Positions 1-9,667 of a stretch of DNA of 64,000 nt are shown here, in pieces. Position 1 is the stretch's first letter. Every line of letters starts with the position of its first letter. The position numbers and the translations under genes are program-made. The stretch is taken from NCBI GenBank assembly GCA_905236755.1, contig CAJOCR010000007.1:35882-99881 (forward strand). Reading direction: 5' to 3'. The stretch comes from an uncultured Prevotella sp. GTDB taxonomy: Bacteria; Bacteroidota; Bacteroidia; Bacteroidales; Bacteroidaceae. The notes beneath the pieces are model-generated. The model was not told the DNA's origin and made no database searches. It was given only the letters and a program-made list of their open reading frames with translations.

Positions 1-274
1 CGGTTCTCTGGCGTTGCATCTTGCTCAGATGGTTCAGAGCCAAATGCATGGCTATAGCATTTATCCATCCACCAAGGGCTCCGCCTCGCCACGTGTCGAG
101 ATTTGAATAGGCACGAATGAAAGCCTGCTGAGTGATGTCTTTTGCCATGTCGGGCTGCTTCACCAGTCTGAGCACCTTAGAATATATTGTGCCAGAATAG
201 CGCTTCACAACCTCGGCATAGCATTTGGTATCACCATGCTTAAGTATCCGCTCTATGATTTCGTTGTCTTCCAT
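1..274 (-). CDS. ECF-type sigma-70 family RNA polymerase sigma factor (3' part cut by the window edge)
   Basis: Translated by eye from the minus strand: MEDNEIIERILKHGDTKCYAEVVKRYSGTIYSKVLRLVKQPDMAKDITQQAFIRAYSNLDTWRGG..., typical sigma-70 region 2. Confidence 0.85.
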   Translation of the reverse strand, partial: MEDNEIIERILKHGDTKCYAEVVKRYSGTIYSKVLRLVKQPDMAKDITQQAFIRAYSNLDTWRGGALGGWINAIAMHLALNHLSKMQRQRT

Positions 275-457
275 TTATAATTATTTAGTTTCAGTTTATA
301 GACAAACAAATATACGTAATTATTACAAAACAATTCTATTTTTTTTGAAATAAAACTATTATCAAAGTTTTTTTGTATCTTCGCAAAACAAAAAAAACAA
401 CTAAAAAAATGATTAGTAGCTTAGTTTTTTAGAAAGTTGAATTGTATTAGTAGTGTT

Positions 458-949
458 ATGAATCAGAAAACAGACATAGAAAAGCTCTTCAGAAGTCATT
501 ATGAAAGGATGTATAATCTGGCCAGATGCATTCTTTATGATGAGGATGAAGCAAAGGATGTTGTTAGCGACGTGTTCACAAGAATCATCAAAGACAACAT
601 TTGTCTGTTGCCTGCTACGCAAGAGGGTTATCTGCTGAGAGCTGTTCGTAATGAATGCCTAAACAGAATAGCTCACAAAAGCATTAAGGAACAGGTATGC
701 AAGATGCTCATAGCCACTACCGAGATTCTAACAAGCGAAAAGGAAGACGAACGCTGGAATATAATCCAACAGATTATAGACCACCTTGAGCCTCCACTTC
801 GCAAGCGCATTCTTGAAGAGAGATTTCTACAAGAGATGTCGTATCAGGAAATAGCGCAACATGAGGGAGTGAGTAAGGTAACGGTATATAACCACCTTTC
901 GCAGGCAATGGACTTTATTCGTAAACAATTTAACCAGACAAAGAAATGA
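458..949 (+). CDS. ECF-type sigma-70 family RNA polymerase sigma factor
   Basis: ORF 437..949, likely start MNQKTDIEKLF at 458; region 2 'ARCILYDEDEAKDVVSDVFTRI' and region 4 'LQEMSYQEIAQHEGVSKVTVYNHLSQA'. Confidence 0.85.
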   Translation: MNQKTDIEKLFRSHYERMYNLARCILYDEDEAKDVVSDVFTRIIKDNICLLPATQEGYLLRAVRNECLNRIAHKSIKEQVCKMLIATTEILTSEKEDERWNIIQQIIDHLEPPLRKRILEERFLQEMSYQEIAQHEGVSKVTVYNHLSQAMDFIRKQFNQTKK

Positions 950-1644
950 AACAACTAAGCAAAGAAGAAAAGCGCGAATTGCTATTCAAGATGCAGGAGC
1001 ATCCTGAAAACTATAGCGAACAACAGTTTAAAGAGTTGCTTGAGGACGAAGATATTAAGATTCTAATTAAGGAAATGGCTTATGTGAAACAGGCCATAAA
1101 AAACAGTAAAAATACTTGTGCAAATATAGACGAAGAATGGCAGAAGTTCTCTCGAGAACATCTCGAAGGCATCCCGAAGGCATCCCGAAGGGAAAGCGAA
1201 ACCGAGAAGGCCGTTACAAGACAAAGAAAAAACTGGACAAAGATGGCTGCCTCTTTCATAGGTATTATTCTTATTTCGGGCGTGGCTCTTGCTGCTGTTA
1301 TTGGTTTAAACATCATAAACAACCCTTTTGCTACAAAGAAAGCCGTGGTTTCTGAACAGAAAGAAAACATAACCACTAATAACGTTTCTGAGAAACCAAT
1401 CGAGAAAACAGATTCCATAAATCAAAAGCCTGTAACCTTTAACGAGGCTGAACTACAGACCATACTCAAGGAAATGGGCGATTTCTACAACAAGGAAGTG
1501 GTATTCAAAAACAAGGACGTAAGACGCATACGCCTATATTTCGTGTGGAACAAGCAACTTTCGCTTGAGCAGAATACGGAATTGCTTAACGCTTTTGAGC
1601 GTATTAATATCATCATTTCAGAAAATCAAATCATAGTAGAATAA
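946..1644 (+). CDS. Anti-sigma factor-like / FecR-type protein with DUF4974-like C-terminus
   Basis: Overlaps the sigma gene by 4 nt; single TM segment (MAASFIGIILISGVALAAVIGL) and C-terminal 'ELQTILKEMGDFYNKEVVFKNKDVRRIRLYFVWNKQLSLEQ..'. Confidence 0.65.
   Translation: MKQLSKEEKRELLFKMQEHPENYSEQQFKELLEDEDIKILIKEMAYVKQAIKNSKNTCANIDEEWQKFSREHLEGIPKASRRESETEKAVTRQRKNWTKMAASFIGIILISGVALAAVIGLNIINNPFATKKAVVSEQKENITTNNVSEKPIEKTDSINQKPVTFNEAELQTILKEMGDFYNKEVVFKNKDVRRIRLYFVWNKQLSLEQNTELLNAFERINIIISENQIIVE
1151..1194 (+). repeat. 11-nt period imperfect tandem array (4 units) inside a CDS
   Basis: ctcgagaacat|ctcgaaggcat|cccgaaggcat|cccgaagggaa. Confidence 0.85.
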
Positions 1645-1648
1645 ACAC

Positions 1649-4204
1649 ATGAAGAAACTAATATTATTGTTGATGTGTATGCTGAGTCTTCAACTATCGG
1701 CACAGAGAATCAACAAGCACTATATTAATGTGTCTATGTCGCAGGCACTCAAAGAGCTGAACAGCTTACAAAGCAAATATATAATAAACTTCATCTATAA
1801 TGATCTGGAAGATTTTCGTGTATCTGCAAACATCAAAAACAAAACTGTTCCTGAAGCAATTATGCAGATAATAGCTTTCTATCCTATAAAGATGACAGAA
1901 AGAGAAAACAACACCTTATTTGTGGAATGTACTCACAAGACAAGCCGACACCTGACAGGTAAACTTATAGACGAGCACAAGCAACCTTTAGAGTTTGCAA
2001 ATATAGCCCTCTATTCGCCTGCCGACACCACCCTATTATCAGGCGGAGTGAGCAACGAAAGCGGAGTTTTCGTTATTCCATACGAAACATCAAAGGTTCT
2101 TGCAAAAATTAGCTACGTTGGCTATAAAACTATTTGGCGCACCTTTACTTCAGAGGACGCTGGAACTATACAGCTTTCTCCTGAACAGCACACGCTTTCT
2201 GCCGTAACCGTAAAAGGGCATCAAACACAATATCGCATGAGCAAAGACGGCATAACCACAAATGTAGAAAACACACCTCTAAGCCAACTTGGGTCAGCCG
2301 ACGATGTACTTCAGCATGTTCCAATGGTAAACAAAAATGCCGAAGGAGAATTCTCGGTATTTGGCAAGGGCACTCCACTCATTTACCTTAATGGACGAAA
2401 AGTATATGATAACAACGAGCTGAAAAGACTCAAATCAACAGATATGAAGAATGTAGAGGTAATCACCACCCCTGGTGCACAATATGATGCAAGTGTGCAG
2501 TCGGTTATCAAAATACAAACCAAGAAAAAACAAGGCGAAGGTTGGGGCTTTGACGCTAAGGCTGAATATTCACAAGGTAAAAAGTGGAGAAGCGATAATG
2601 AATTTAACTGGACTTTCAGCAACGACAAGCTTCAATACTTTGGAATGGTGGGCTATGAGCATAGAAGTAATAGCGTACAAAATAATGTTCTCTCAACAGT
2701 AAATGTAGACACTCTTTGGCAAGAGAAAACACATATTCAACTTGAAGAACAAATAAACTATTTATCTAACAAAATGGGTGTTAACTACGCTATAAACGAG
2801 AATAATACAATTGGAGCAACATACGATTTTGAGTTTATTCTTGCAAGCAACCATAACCCTTACTCCACAACAAACGATATTACAGCCAACGGAAGCGCAT
2901 ACGACCATCTTGAAAACCAATTCAACTATGTGCGACACAGCAGCCCATACATAAAGTTCAACACTTTCTATATAGGTAAAATCGGAAGCACAACCGTTGA
3001 CTTCAACATTGACTACCTATACAAGAAAGAAGCACGAAGCGCTTTCTATTACGAAAAGAGCGAAAACAAGGAAGATAGAGAGTTCAATACATACAGCCCT
3101 ATACACAACCGCATGTGGGCAACAAAGTTGATTGTTTCTCATCCTGTATATGGAGGTAACCTGTCATTAGGAGCAGAATATTCAAATACCTATCGTAAAG
3201 ACGACTATATCTGTAGCAACAATATTATTGCCAACAGCTATAATACGATAAAGCAGAATAAAATAGCGCCATTCATAGAGTATAACAAAACAACAGCTAT
3301 CGGCATTATTACCGCAGGACTTAGATACGAAAACATAGCTTTGAACTATTATGAGAATAACAAACTGATTGACGAACAAAGCAGGAAATACAATAATATA
3401 TTCCCAAGCATAAGTCTTGCAACCCAACTTGCAGGAATAAACTTACAACTGGGTTACTCTGTTAAAACAAAACATCCTACCTATGGGCAGTTGAGAAGTA
3501 ATGTAGCCTATGCCAGCAGATTTCTTTATCAATCGGGAAATCCAATGCTTAAAGACGAGATTATTCACGACATCACTCTTCAGGGCGTATGGAAATTCGT
3601 ACAATTCAGCTTTAGTTTCAAACATCATAAAGACGCCATCCGATATGATGCTTATCAGCATGAAAGCAATAATGCCATTACTGTCTTCACACAATATAAT
3701 GAACCCTCTGTTAATAAATTCTCAGCCTTCATGAGTGCTGCTCCAAAGATTGGAATATGGAATCCTATGTGGAGTGTTGGTATGATAAAGCAATGGCTAA
3801 ATATCTATTATAACAACGTTGCATATAAATTAAACAACCCTGTAGGAATAATCAATTTAGACAATAGCTTTAGATTTAGCCCAACCCTTTGTGCCAATAT
3901 TGACTTCAGTCTACAAACGAAGGGACACACCATGAATGTTAAGCTGACAAGAAACATATTCCAATGTCATTTTAGCATAACAAAGACCTTACTTAACAAT
4001 CATCTTAGCATGATTCTTAAGGCAAACGACATTTTTCATGGTATGAAAGACGGTAACTTGCTTTACAATCAAAAGATGACACATGATCAAACCAATATTT
4101 ACGACACACGTAGAATATCTTTAACCATGCGTTATAACTTCAACCTTGCAAAGAATAAGTACAAAGGAAAGGGTGCTGGTAATGATGAGGTGAAACGTTT
4201 ATAA
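1649..4204 (+). CDS. TonB-dependent receptor / outer-membrane beta-barrel protein with STN-like and carboxypeptidase-regulatory-like domains
   Basis: Signal peptide, 'GKLIDEHKQPLEFANIALYSPADTTLLSGGVSNESGVF' CarboxypepD_reg-like region, plug and barrel. Confidence 0.8.
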   Translation: MKKLILLLMCMLSLQLSAQRINKHYINVSMSQALKELNSLQSKYIINFIYNDLEDFRVSANIKNKTVPEAIMQIIAFYPIKMTERENNTLFVECTHKTSRHLTGKLIDEHKQPLEFANIALYSPADTTLLSGGVSNESGVFVIPYETSKVLAKISYVGYKTIWRTFTSEDAGTIQLSPEQHTLSAVTVKGHQTQYRMSKDGITTNVENTPLSQLGSADDVLQHVPMVNKNAEGEFSVFGKGTPLIYLNGRKVYDNNELKRLKSTDMKNVEVITTPGAQYDASVQSVIKIQTKKKQGEGWGFDAKAEYSQGKKWRSDNEFNWTFSNDKLQYFGMVGYEHRSNSVQNNVLSTVNVDTLWQEKTHIQLEEQINYLSNKMGVNYAINENNTIGATYDFEFILASNHNPYSTTNDITANGSAYDHLENQFNYVRHSSPYIKFNTFYIGKIGSTTVDFNIDYLYKKEARSAFYYEKSENKEDREFNTYSPIHNRMWATKLIVSHPVYGGNLSLGAEYSNTYRKDDYICSNNIIANSYNTIKQNKIAPFIEYNKTTAIGIITAGLRYENIALNYYENNKLIDEQSRKYNNIFPSISLATQLAGINLQLGYSVKTKHPTYGQLRSNVAYASRFLYQSGNPMLKDEIIHDITLQGVWKFVQFSFSFKHHKDAIRYDAYQHESNNAITVFTQYNEPSVNKFSAFMSAAPKIGIWNPMWSVGMIKQWLNIYYNNVAYKLNNPVGIINLDNSFRFSPTLCANIDFSLQTKGHTMNVKLTRNIFQCHFSITKTLLNNHLSMILKANDIFHGMKDGNLLYNQKMTHDQTNIYDTRRISLTMRYNFNLAKNKYKGKGAGNDEVKRL

Positions 4205-4221
4205 AGAAACAAATAAAGATA

Positions 4222-4257
4222 AAAAAAGCCTGACTGCGAAAGCAATCAGGCTTTTTT
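4222..4257. terminator. Bidirectional Rho-independent terminator
   Basis: aaaaaagcctgactgc-gaaa-gcaatcaggctttttt stem-loop with flanking A and T tracts. Confidence 0.8.
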
Positions 4258-4260
4258 AGG

Positions 4261-4331
4261 TTGTCCCAGGCGGATTCGAACCACCACTGACAGAACCAAA
4301 AACTGTAGTGCTACCATTACACCATAGGACA
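4261..4331 (-). tRNA. tRNA-Gln (anticodon UUG)
   Basis: Minus strand TGTCCTATGGTGTAATGGTAGCACTACAGTTTTTGGTTCTGTCAGTGGTGGTTCGAATCCGCCTGGGACA(A): full cloverleaf, GGTTCGAATCC T-arm, TTG anticodon. Confidence 0.92.
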
Positions 4332-4447
4332 ATCAATTGCTGAAACGAATTTCAACTGTGCAAAGGTAGTGGATTTTTAGGCCACTACCAAATGTTTTTT
4401 CATTTTTATTGCGTTTTGTTGGATGAAATCCAACTATTTTTTCCTAT

Positions 4448-5746
4448 TTACTTAACAGTAATGAGGTAATAGTTCTTCTTACCTCTCTGAACAAGCAGAT
4501 ACTTACCATCAATAAGGTCATCGGCTGTTACAGGCTGGTCGAAAGCTGTAAGCTTCTCTTTATTAAGACTAACACCATTTCCCTTTACAAGCTTACGCAT
4601 TTCGCTCTTACTTGGGAAGATGTCCCAACCTTCCTGACAGAATACGTCAACGGCTGGCTGACCAAGCTGATCTTTTGAAAGGTCGTAATGAGGAACATCC
4701 TTAAACACGTCGTTAAGAGTAGCCTCATCGAGAGCAGCAAGAGAGTCTTTTGTAGCCTTACCAAACAGGATGTTTGAAGCAGCAATAGCCATATCAAGAT
4801 CTTCCTGTGAGTGTACCATTACTGTTACCTCTTCAGCCAAACGCTTCTGAAGGATACGACGTCCTGGGTCTTGCTTGTGCTCTGCGATAAGAGCCTCGAT
4901 TGTTGGCTGGTCAAGGTCGGTAAAGATCTTGATGTAGCGCTCAGCATCATCATCGCTAACGTTGAGCCAGAACTGGTAGAAAGCGTAAGGAGTGGTACGG
5001 TTGCGGTCGAGCCATACGTTACCGCTCTCGGTCTTACCAAACTTCTTACCATCGGCCTTTGTGATAAGTGGGCATGTGAGGCAGAATGCTTCAGCATCGT
5101 TACCAAGGGTACGACGGATAAGCTCTGTACCTGTGGTCATGTTACCCCATTGGTCGTTACCACCAAGCTGCAGGCGCACGCCATACTTCTGATACTGGTA
5201 AAGGAAGTCGTATCCCTGAAGCAACTGATATGTGAACTCAGTGAATGACAAACCATCACGAGCCTCACCATTCAAACGCTTCTGAACAGAATCCTTAGCC
5301 ATCATATAGTTTACTGTGATGTGCTTACCTACCTCACGTGCAAAGTCGAGGAAGGTGAAGTTCTTCATCCAGTCGTAGTTGTTTACGAGTTCAGCCTTGT
5401 TAGGCTCTGTGCTATCAAAATCAAGGAACTTGCTTACCTGTTTCTTGATAGCCTCCTGATTGTGAAGGAGAGTAGCCTCATCAAGAAGATTGCGTTCCTG
5501 ACTCTTACCTGAAGGGTCGCCAATCATACCTGTTGCTCCACCAACGAGGAGATAAGGCTTATGTCCACAACGCTGGAGATGACGAAGCATCATGATACCA
5601 CAAAGGTGACCTATGTGAAGAGAATCGGCTGTAGGGTCAGTACCTAAATAAGCTGAGACAAGATGCTCTTGCAGATACTCTTCTGTACCAGGCATGATTT
5701 GTGCCAGCATACCACGCCATTTCAATTCTTCAACAAAATTCTTCAT
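4448..5746 (-). CDS. tyrS: Tyrosine--tRNA ligase
   Basis: '[16 protein letters not shown]' HIGH motif; '[13 protein letters not shown]' KMSKS-equivalent; S4 C-terminus. Confidence 0.96.
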   Translation of the reverse strand: MKNFVEELKWRGMLAQIMPGTEEYLQEHLVSAYLGTDPTADSLHIGHLCGIMMLRHLQRCGHKPYLLVGGATGMIGDPSGKSQERNLLDEATLLHNQEAIKKQVSKFLDFDSTEPNKAELVNNYDWMKNFTFLDFAREVGKHITVNYMMAKDSVQKRLNGEARDGLSFTEFTYQLLQGYDFLYQYQKYGVRLQLGGNDQWGNMTTGTELIRRTLGNDAEAFCLTCPLITKADGKKFGKTESGNVWLDRNRTTPYAFYQFWLNVSDDDAERYIKIFTDLDQPTIEALIAEHKQDPGRRILQKRLAEEVTVMVHSQEDLDMAIAASNILFGKATKDSLAALDEATLNDVFKDVPHYDLSKDQLGQPAVDVFCQEGWDIFPSKSEMRKLVKGNGVSLNKEKLTAFDQPVTADDLIDGKYLLVQRGKKNYYLITVK

Positions 5747-5833
5747 TTTTTCTTATTTTTCAAAAATCTTATTATAAAAAAAGACTTTCTGAGTTTTTAT
5801 ATAAAGTTATTGGGGCGCCTTTAAAAGGACAAC

Positions 5834-6085
5834 TTACGGAACTGGGTCGTAACCACTTCCACCCCATGGATTACATCTCAAGATTCGCCAGATAGACAAG
5901 AGCAGGCCTTTTATAGGCCCGTGTTTGAGTAATGCCTGACGAGCATATTCCGAACATGTAGGTGTGAACCTGCACGAAGGAGGGGTATAAGGAGTAATGA
6001 ACTTCTGATAGAACAGAATAGGCAGCACGAGTGCCCATGTAAAAGGCAAGCCTATATAATGAAATATCTTCTTCAGGATATTCAT
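5834..6085 (-). CDS. yidD: Membrane protein insertion efficiency factor YidD
   Basis: '[58 protein letters not shown]'. Confidence 0.95.
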   Translation of the reverse strand: MNILKKIFHYIGLPFTWALVLPILFYQKFITPYTPPSCRFTPTCSEYARQALLKHGPIKGLLLSIWRILRCNPWGGSGYDPVP

Positions 6086-6471
6086 AGTTTTTCTGCTATA
6101 CGAGTTAGCAAACGAGTCACGCAAGATTCAATCTCTGTACTATCATGAAGATTATCATCAAGCCATATAAACGAGAGCAAGAGTGCTTTATCGCCTTCAA
6201 GAATCTTTTGCCAAAGAATTTGCTTATGCTGGCGATAGGCTTCACGTATCTGCCTTTTTACTCTATTACGCTTTACAGCCCGCTTGAAATGTTTCTTAGG
6301 AACACTTACCAGCATCTGCACCTGAGCCATATCAGGCTGCTGGTCAACAAGACGATATACAACCCTAATAGGAAAAGCCGACATAGAACTGCTGCCTCCC
6401 CCGGTAAAAAGCGTGTCAATAGCTTTCTTGCTATTAAGTCGCTCAGCCTTTCTTAGAGTTATTGCTGTCAA
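6082..6471 (-). CDS. rnpA: Ribonuclease P protein component
   Basis: '[26 protein letters not shown]' signature; adjacent to yidD. Confidence 0.93.
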   Translation of the reverse strand: MTAITLRKAERLNSKKAIDTLFTGGGSSSMSAFPIRVVYRLVDQQPDMAQVQMLVSVPKKHFKRAVKRNRVKRQIREAYRQHKQILWQKILEGDKALLLSFIWLDDNLHDSTEIESCVTRLLTRIAEKL

Positions 6472-6490
6472 CGAGTACGTAAAATTTGTA

Positions 6491-7240
6491 TTATTTATTG
6501 TTCTTCTTCAAGAAATCCTTGAGTGCCATAGTCATAGATGGGAACTTCTGTGATGGTGCCTCAAGATCAAGACGCAATCCCTGAGCAACAACCTCTTTAG
6601 CTGTAGCAGGACCAAAGGCTGCAATCTTGATATCTCCCTGCTTGAAGTCTGGGAAATTCTGGAATAGAGCCTTCACACCAGTAGGGCTGAAGAATACGAG
6701 CATATCATAATCGAAAGCAGCCTTCTCTTCGTCTGAGAAGTCGTTGCTTACCGTGCGATACATAACACACTCGGTATGATTAATCTTCTTTGCATCGAGC
6801 ATATCCTTGATATCGTCGTTGTGCACACTACTTAGTGGAACGAGATATTTCTCGGTTTTATGCTTAGCCATCAAAGGAACAAGGTCCTGAATCTTACCTG
6901 TTTCGCCAAAGAATACTTTGCGCTTACGGTACTGAACATACTTCTGGATGTAAAGCGCAATAGTCTCTATAGGACAGAAATACTTCATGTCCTCAGGAAT
7001 GGTAAGACGCATCTCCTTAGCAAGATTGAAATAGTTATCAATAGCATGACGAGATGTGAAAACTACTGCAGTATGTTCCAGGATACTAACCTTCTGCTGA
7101 CGAAACTCTCTTGACGATAAACCCTCCACCTTGAAGAATGGACGGAATACCAAGTCAACACCAAATTCTTTCTCAATATCGAAATATGGAGAACGTTCGC
7201 TGGTTGGCTTTGGCTGTGACACCAGAATCTTCTTAATCAT
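6491..7240 (-). CDS. hemD: Uroporphyrinogen-III synthase
   Basis: 'VVFTSRHAIDNYF', 'VFFSPTGVKALFQNFPDFK...KIAAFGPATAKEV'. Confidence 0.8.
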   Translation of the reverse strand: MIKKILVSQPKPTSERSPYFDIEKEFGVDLVFRPFFKVEGLSSREFRQQKVSILEHTAVVFTSRHAIDNYFNLAKEMRLTIPEDMKYFCPIETIALYIQKYVQYRKRKVFFGETGKIQDLVPLMAKHKTEKYLVPLSSVHNDDIKDMLDAKKINHTECVMYRTVSNDFSDEEKAAFDYDMLVFFSPTGVKALFQNFPDFKQGDIKIAAFGPATAKEVVAQGLRLDLEAPSQKFPSMTMALKDFLKKNNK

Positions 7241-7250
7241 TGTATGTGTC

Positions 7251-8273
7251 CTAATAATTTACTTTCAAATAACTATTTGCGGTAATCAACGCACCCCACA
7301 AGCTAAGTAAGGGCATGATTTCAAGGGCACAAAAATACAAAATATTTTGCAGAAATTGCCCATTTTGACGGAAAAAGATGATATATGTCTTGAAGAATGT
7401 CAGAAGTTTGGACAAAAAGATAACAACAAGCGCATAAATAGCTACAGTTCTAATCGACAAATCGAAGTATGCAAGGAGCATTACAGCCGGAAAAAGGAGC
7501 AATCCCATGGACGAAATTATAAATAAAAATGATTTCAACCATTGCTCATTTCTGTTCCTGTCGAAGAACACCATATTGGTCAAGGAATAGAGTATAAACT
7601 TGAGCACATAATAGCCTGTGAAGATAGCGCAAAAGATGCCTATTACCTGATATTGTTCAAGAATAAAGGTATCTGAATTTACTGAACTTGTGTAGAAAAA
7701 GAACACAAGAGCCTGCAACAAACATGTTTGAAAGACAAGGAAAAGCTGAAAACGCAATTCGGCTGACGTTTCGGTAATAGCCGTTGTCTTTCCACGTTGC
7801 ACATAAAAGAATTTCCTGATCTGTCGCTCTATAAACCTACGTGAAGCCGAGAAGGCGGTCAAGGCAAGCATTAAACAGCCAAGAAGTATGCTTGTGATAA
7901 GGTTATCACCAGCAATAGTATATGGGATTGGGTCGCCGGAAACACCCTGTCGGCCTCCTGAGATTTCAGGATGGAAAAGTGGCGACTTAGAGAAATACGA
8001 ATGTTTATAGTATTGAGGAAGAGATACATCGCGGAAACTCTTTCCTACCGACTGTCCTGGCAGATGAAGCGTGTCAGGGCGTGTGCTCCAATGAATTTCT
8101 GAAGGCGTGATATTGGCTCTAATAGCCGAATCCTGCTGTTGGGGCGTAGCATTTCTTGGCAGCCAACTCAATACCTGAGCAGGAGTCGGCTGTCGATGAG
8201 CCTTTGGATTCTGCACATGAACAGAATCTGAAGCTCCCCAAGAAGTATGTGATATAGAATCTGTTTGAAACAT
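7251..8273 (-). CDS. DUF4271 family membrane protein
   Basis: Polytopic C-terminal half, adjacent to hemD as is common in Bacteroidota. Confidence 0.6.
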   Translation of the reverse strand: MFQTDSISHTSWGASDSVHVQNPKAHRQPTPAQVLSWLPRNATPQQQDSAIRANITPSEIHWSTRPDTLHLPGQSVGKSFRDVSLPQYYKHSYFSKSPLFHPEISGGRQGVSGDPIPYTIAGDNLITSILLGCLMLALTAFSASRRFIERQIRKFFYVQRGKTTAITETSAELRFQLFLVFQTCLLQALVFFFYTSSVNSDTFILEQYQVIGIFCAIFTGYYVLKFILYSLTNMVFFDRNRNEQWLKSFLFIISSMGLLLFPAVMLLAYFDLSIRTVAIYALVVIFLSKLLTFFKTYIIFFRQNGQFLQNILYFCALEIMPLLSLWGALITANSYLKVNY

Positions 8274-9529
8274 TAGAGAGCGAATGCCTCCTTGATTTCA
8301 TTAACCTTATCGAGTTTTTCCCAAGTGAAAAGCTCTACATTCATAACCTTTGTCTCGTGATAGCGGCTTGTGAAGGTCTTGGCTACAACCTCGTTCTTAC
8401 GGCCCATATGACCATAAGCAGCCGTTTCAAGATAGATAGGCTGACGAAGCTTCAAAGTGCGCTCTATAGCCTTTGGACGAAGGTCGAAATGGTTCTTTAT
8501 CCATTCAGCTATCTCGCCATTACTCATCTTCACGTTGCTACGTCCGTAGGTATCAACGAACACGCTTACTGGCTCGGCTACGCCGATAGCATAAGCCAAC
8601 TGAACGAGCATCTCGTCGGCAACACCTGCCGCAACCATATTCTTTGCAATATAACGAGCTGCATAAGCTGCCGAACGGTCAACCTTTGATGGGTCTTTAC
8701 CTGAGAAAGCACCACCACCATGAGCACCCTTACCGCCATAGGTATCAACGATAATCTTACGACCTGTAAGACCTGTATCGCCATGAGGACCTCCGATAAC
8801 GAACTTACCTGTAGGGTTAACGAAATATTTGATATCGTCGTTAAACAAAGCAAGAACCTTATCTGAGAGCTGAGCCTTCACACGTGGCATAAGGATATTG
8901 AGAACATCTTCCTTGATTTTTGCGAGCATAGCCTCATCATCGTCCATAAACTGGTCGTGCTGTGTAGAAACAACGATTGTGTCTATGCGCAGTGGAATAT
9001 TGTCGTCGCTATACTCTATTGTTACCTGGCTCTTTGAGTCTGGACGCAGGTATGTCATCTCCTTGCCTTCCTTGCGGATGTCGGCAAGCACACGCATGAT
9101 GAGATGGGCAAGATCAAGAGTAACAGGCATATAGTTCTCTGTTTCATTACAAGCATAACCAAACATCATACCCTGGTCGCCTGCACCCTGGTTTTCTTCC
9201 TCATCACGAGAAACGCCACGATTGATATCGTCGCTCTGCTCATGAATAGCGGTAAGAATACCACAACTATTGCCATCAAACTGATATTCAGCCTTTGTAT
9301 AACCAATTTTGTTGATGGTTTTACGAGCGATGGTCTGCAAATCAATATATTCCTTTGAGCGCACCTCACCCATAATAACCACCTGACCTGTAGTATCGAA
9401 AGTCTCTATAGCACAATGAGACTCTGGATCGTAAGCCAAGAACTGGTCGAGCAAAGCATCGGAAATCTGGTCGGCAACCTTATCAGGATGTCCTTCTGAA
9501 ACTGATTCTGAAGAGAACAAATATGACAT
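8273..9529 (-). CDS. metK: S-adenosylmethionine synthase
   Basis: '[19 protein letters not shown]', '[12 protein letters not shown]', '[19 protein letters not shown]'. Confidence 0.97.
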   Translation of the reverse strand: MSYLFSSESVSEGHPDKVADQISDALLDQFLAYDPESHCAIETFDTTGQVVIMGEVRSKEYIDLQTIARKTINKIGYTKAEYQFDGNSCGILTAIHEQSDDINRGVSRDEEENQGAGDQGMMFGYACNETENYMPVTLDLAHLIMRVLADIRKEGKEMTYLRPDSKSQVTIEYSDDNIPLRIDTIVVSTQHDQFMDDDEAMLAKIKEDVLNILMPRVKAQLSDKVLALFNDDIKYFVNPTGKFVIGGPHGDTGLTGRKIIVDTYGGKGAHGGGAFSGKDPSKVDRSAAYAARYIAKNMVAAGVADEMLVQLAYAIGVAEPVSVFVDTYGRSNVKMSNGEIAEWIKNHFDLRPKAIERTLKLRQPIYLETAAYGHMGRKNEVVAKTFTSRYHETKVMNVELFTWEKLDKVNEIKEAFAL

Positions 9530-9612
9530 ATATATAATCTTAAATTGTTATGAATACATTTTTGAACGTGCAAAGTTACTACTTATTTTTGATTGCACAA
9601 AGGGAAAAGACG

Positions 9613-9648
9613 AAAAAAGGTGGATATCGTGCTGATATCCACCCTTTT
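9613..9648 (-). terminator. Rho-independent terminator downstream of the M16 peptidase gene
   Basis: ggtggatatc-gtgct-gatatccacc perfect 10-bp stem with T run on the minus strand. Confidence 0.75.
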
Positions 9649-9667
9649 ATATGATTTCCAACTGCTT

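Noticed and set aside
4811-5248. 145-aa plus-strand ORF opposite tyrS
   Set aside because: Fully antisense to a confident tyrS; the many long antisense ORFs in this window (also over metK, pckA, korA, the M16 gene) are mirror frames of coding DNA
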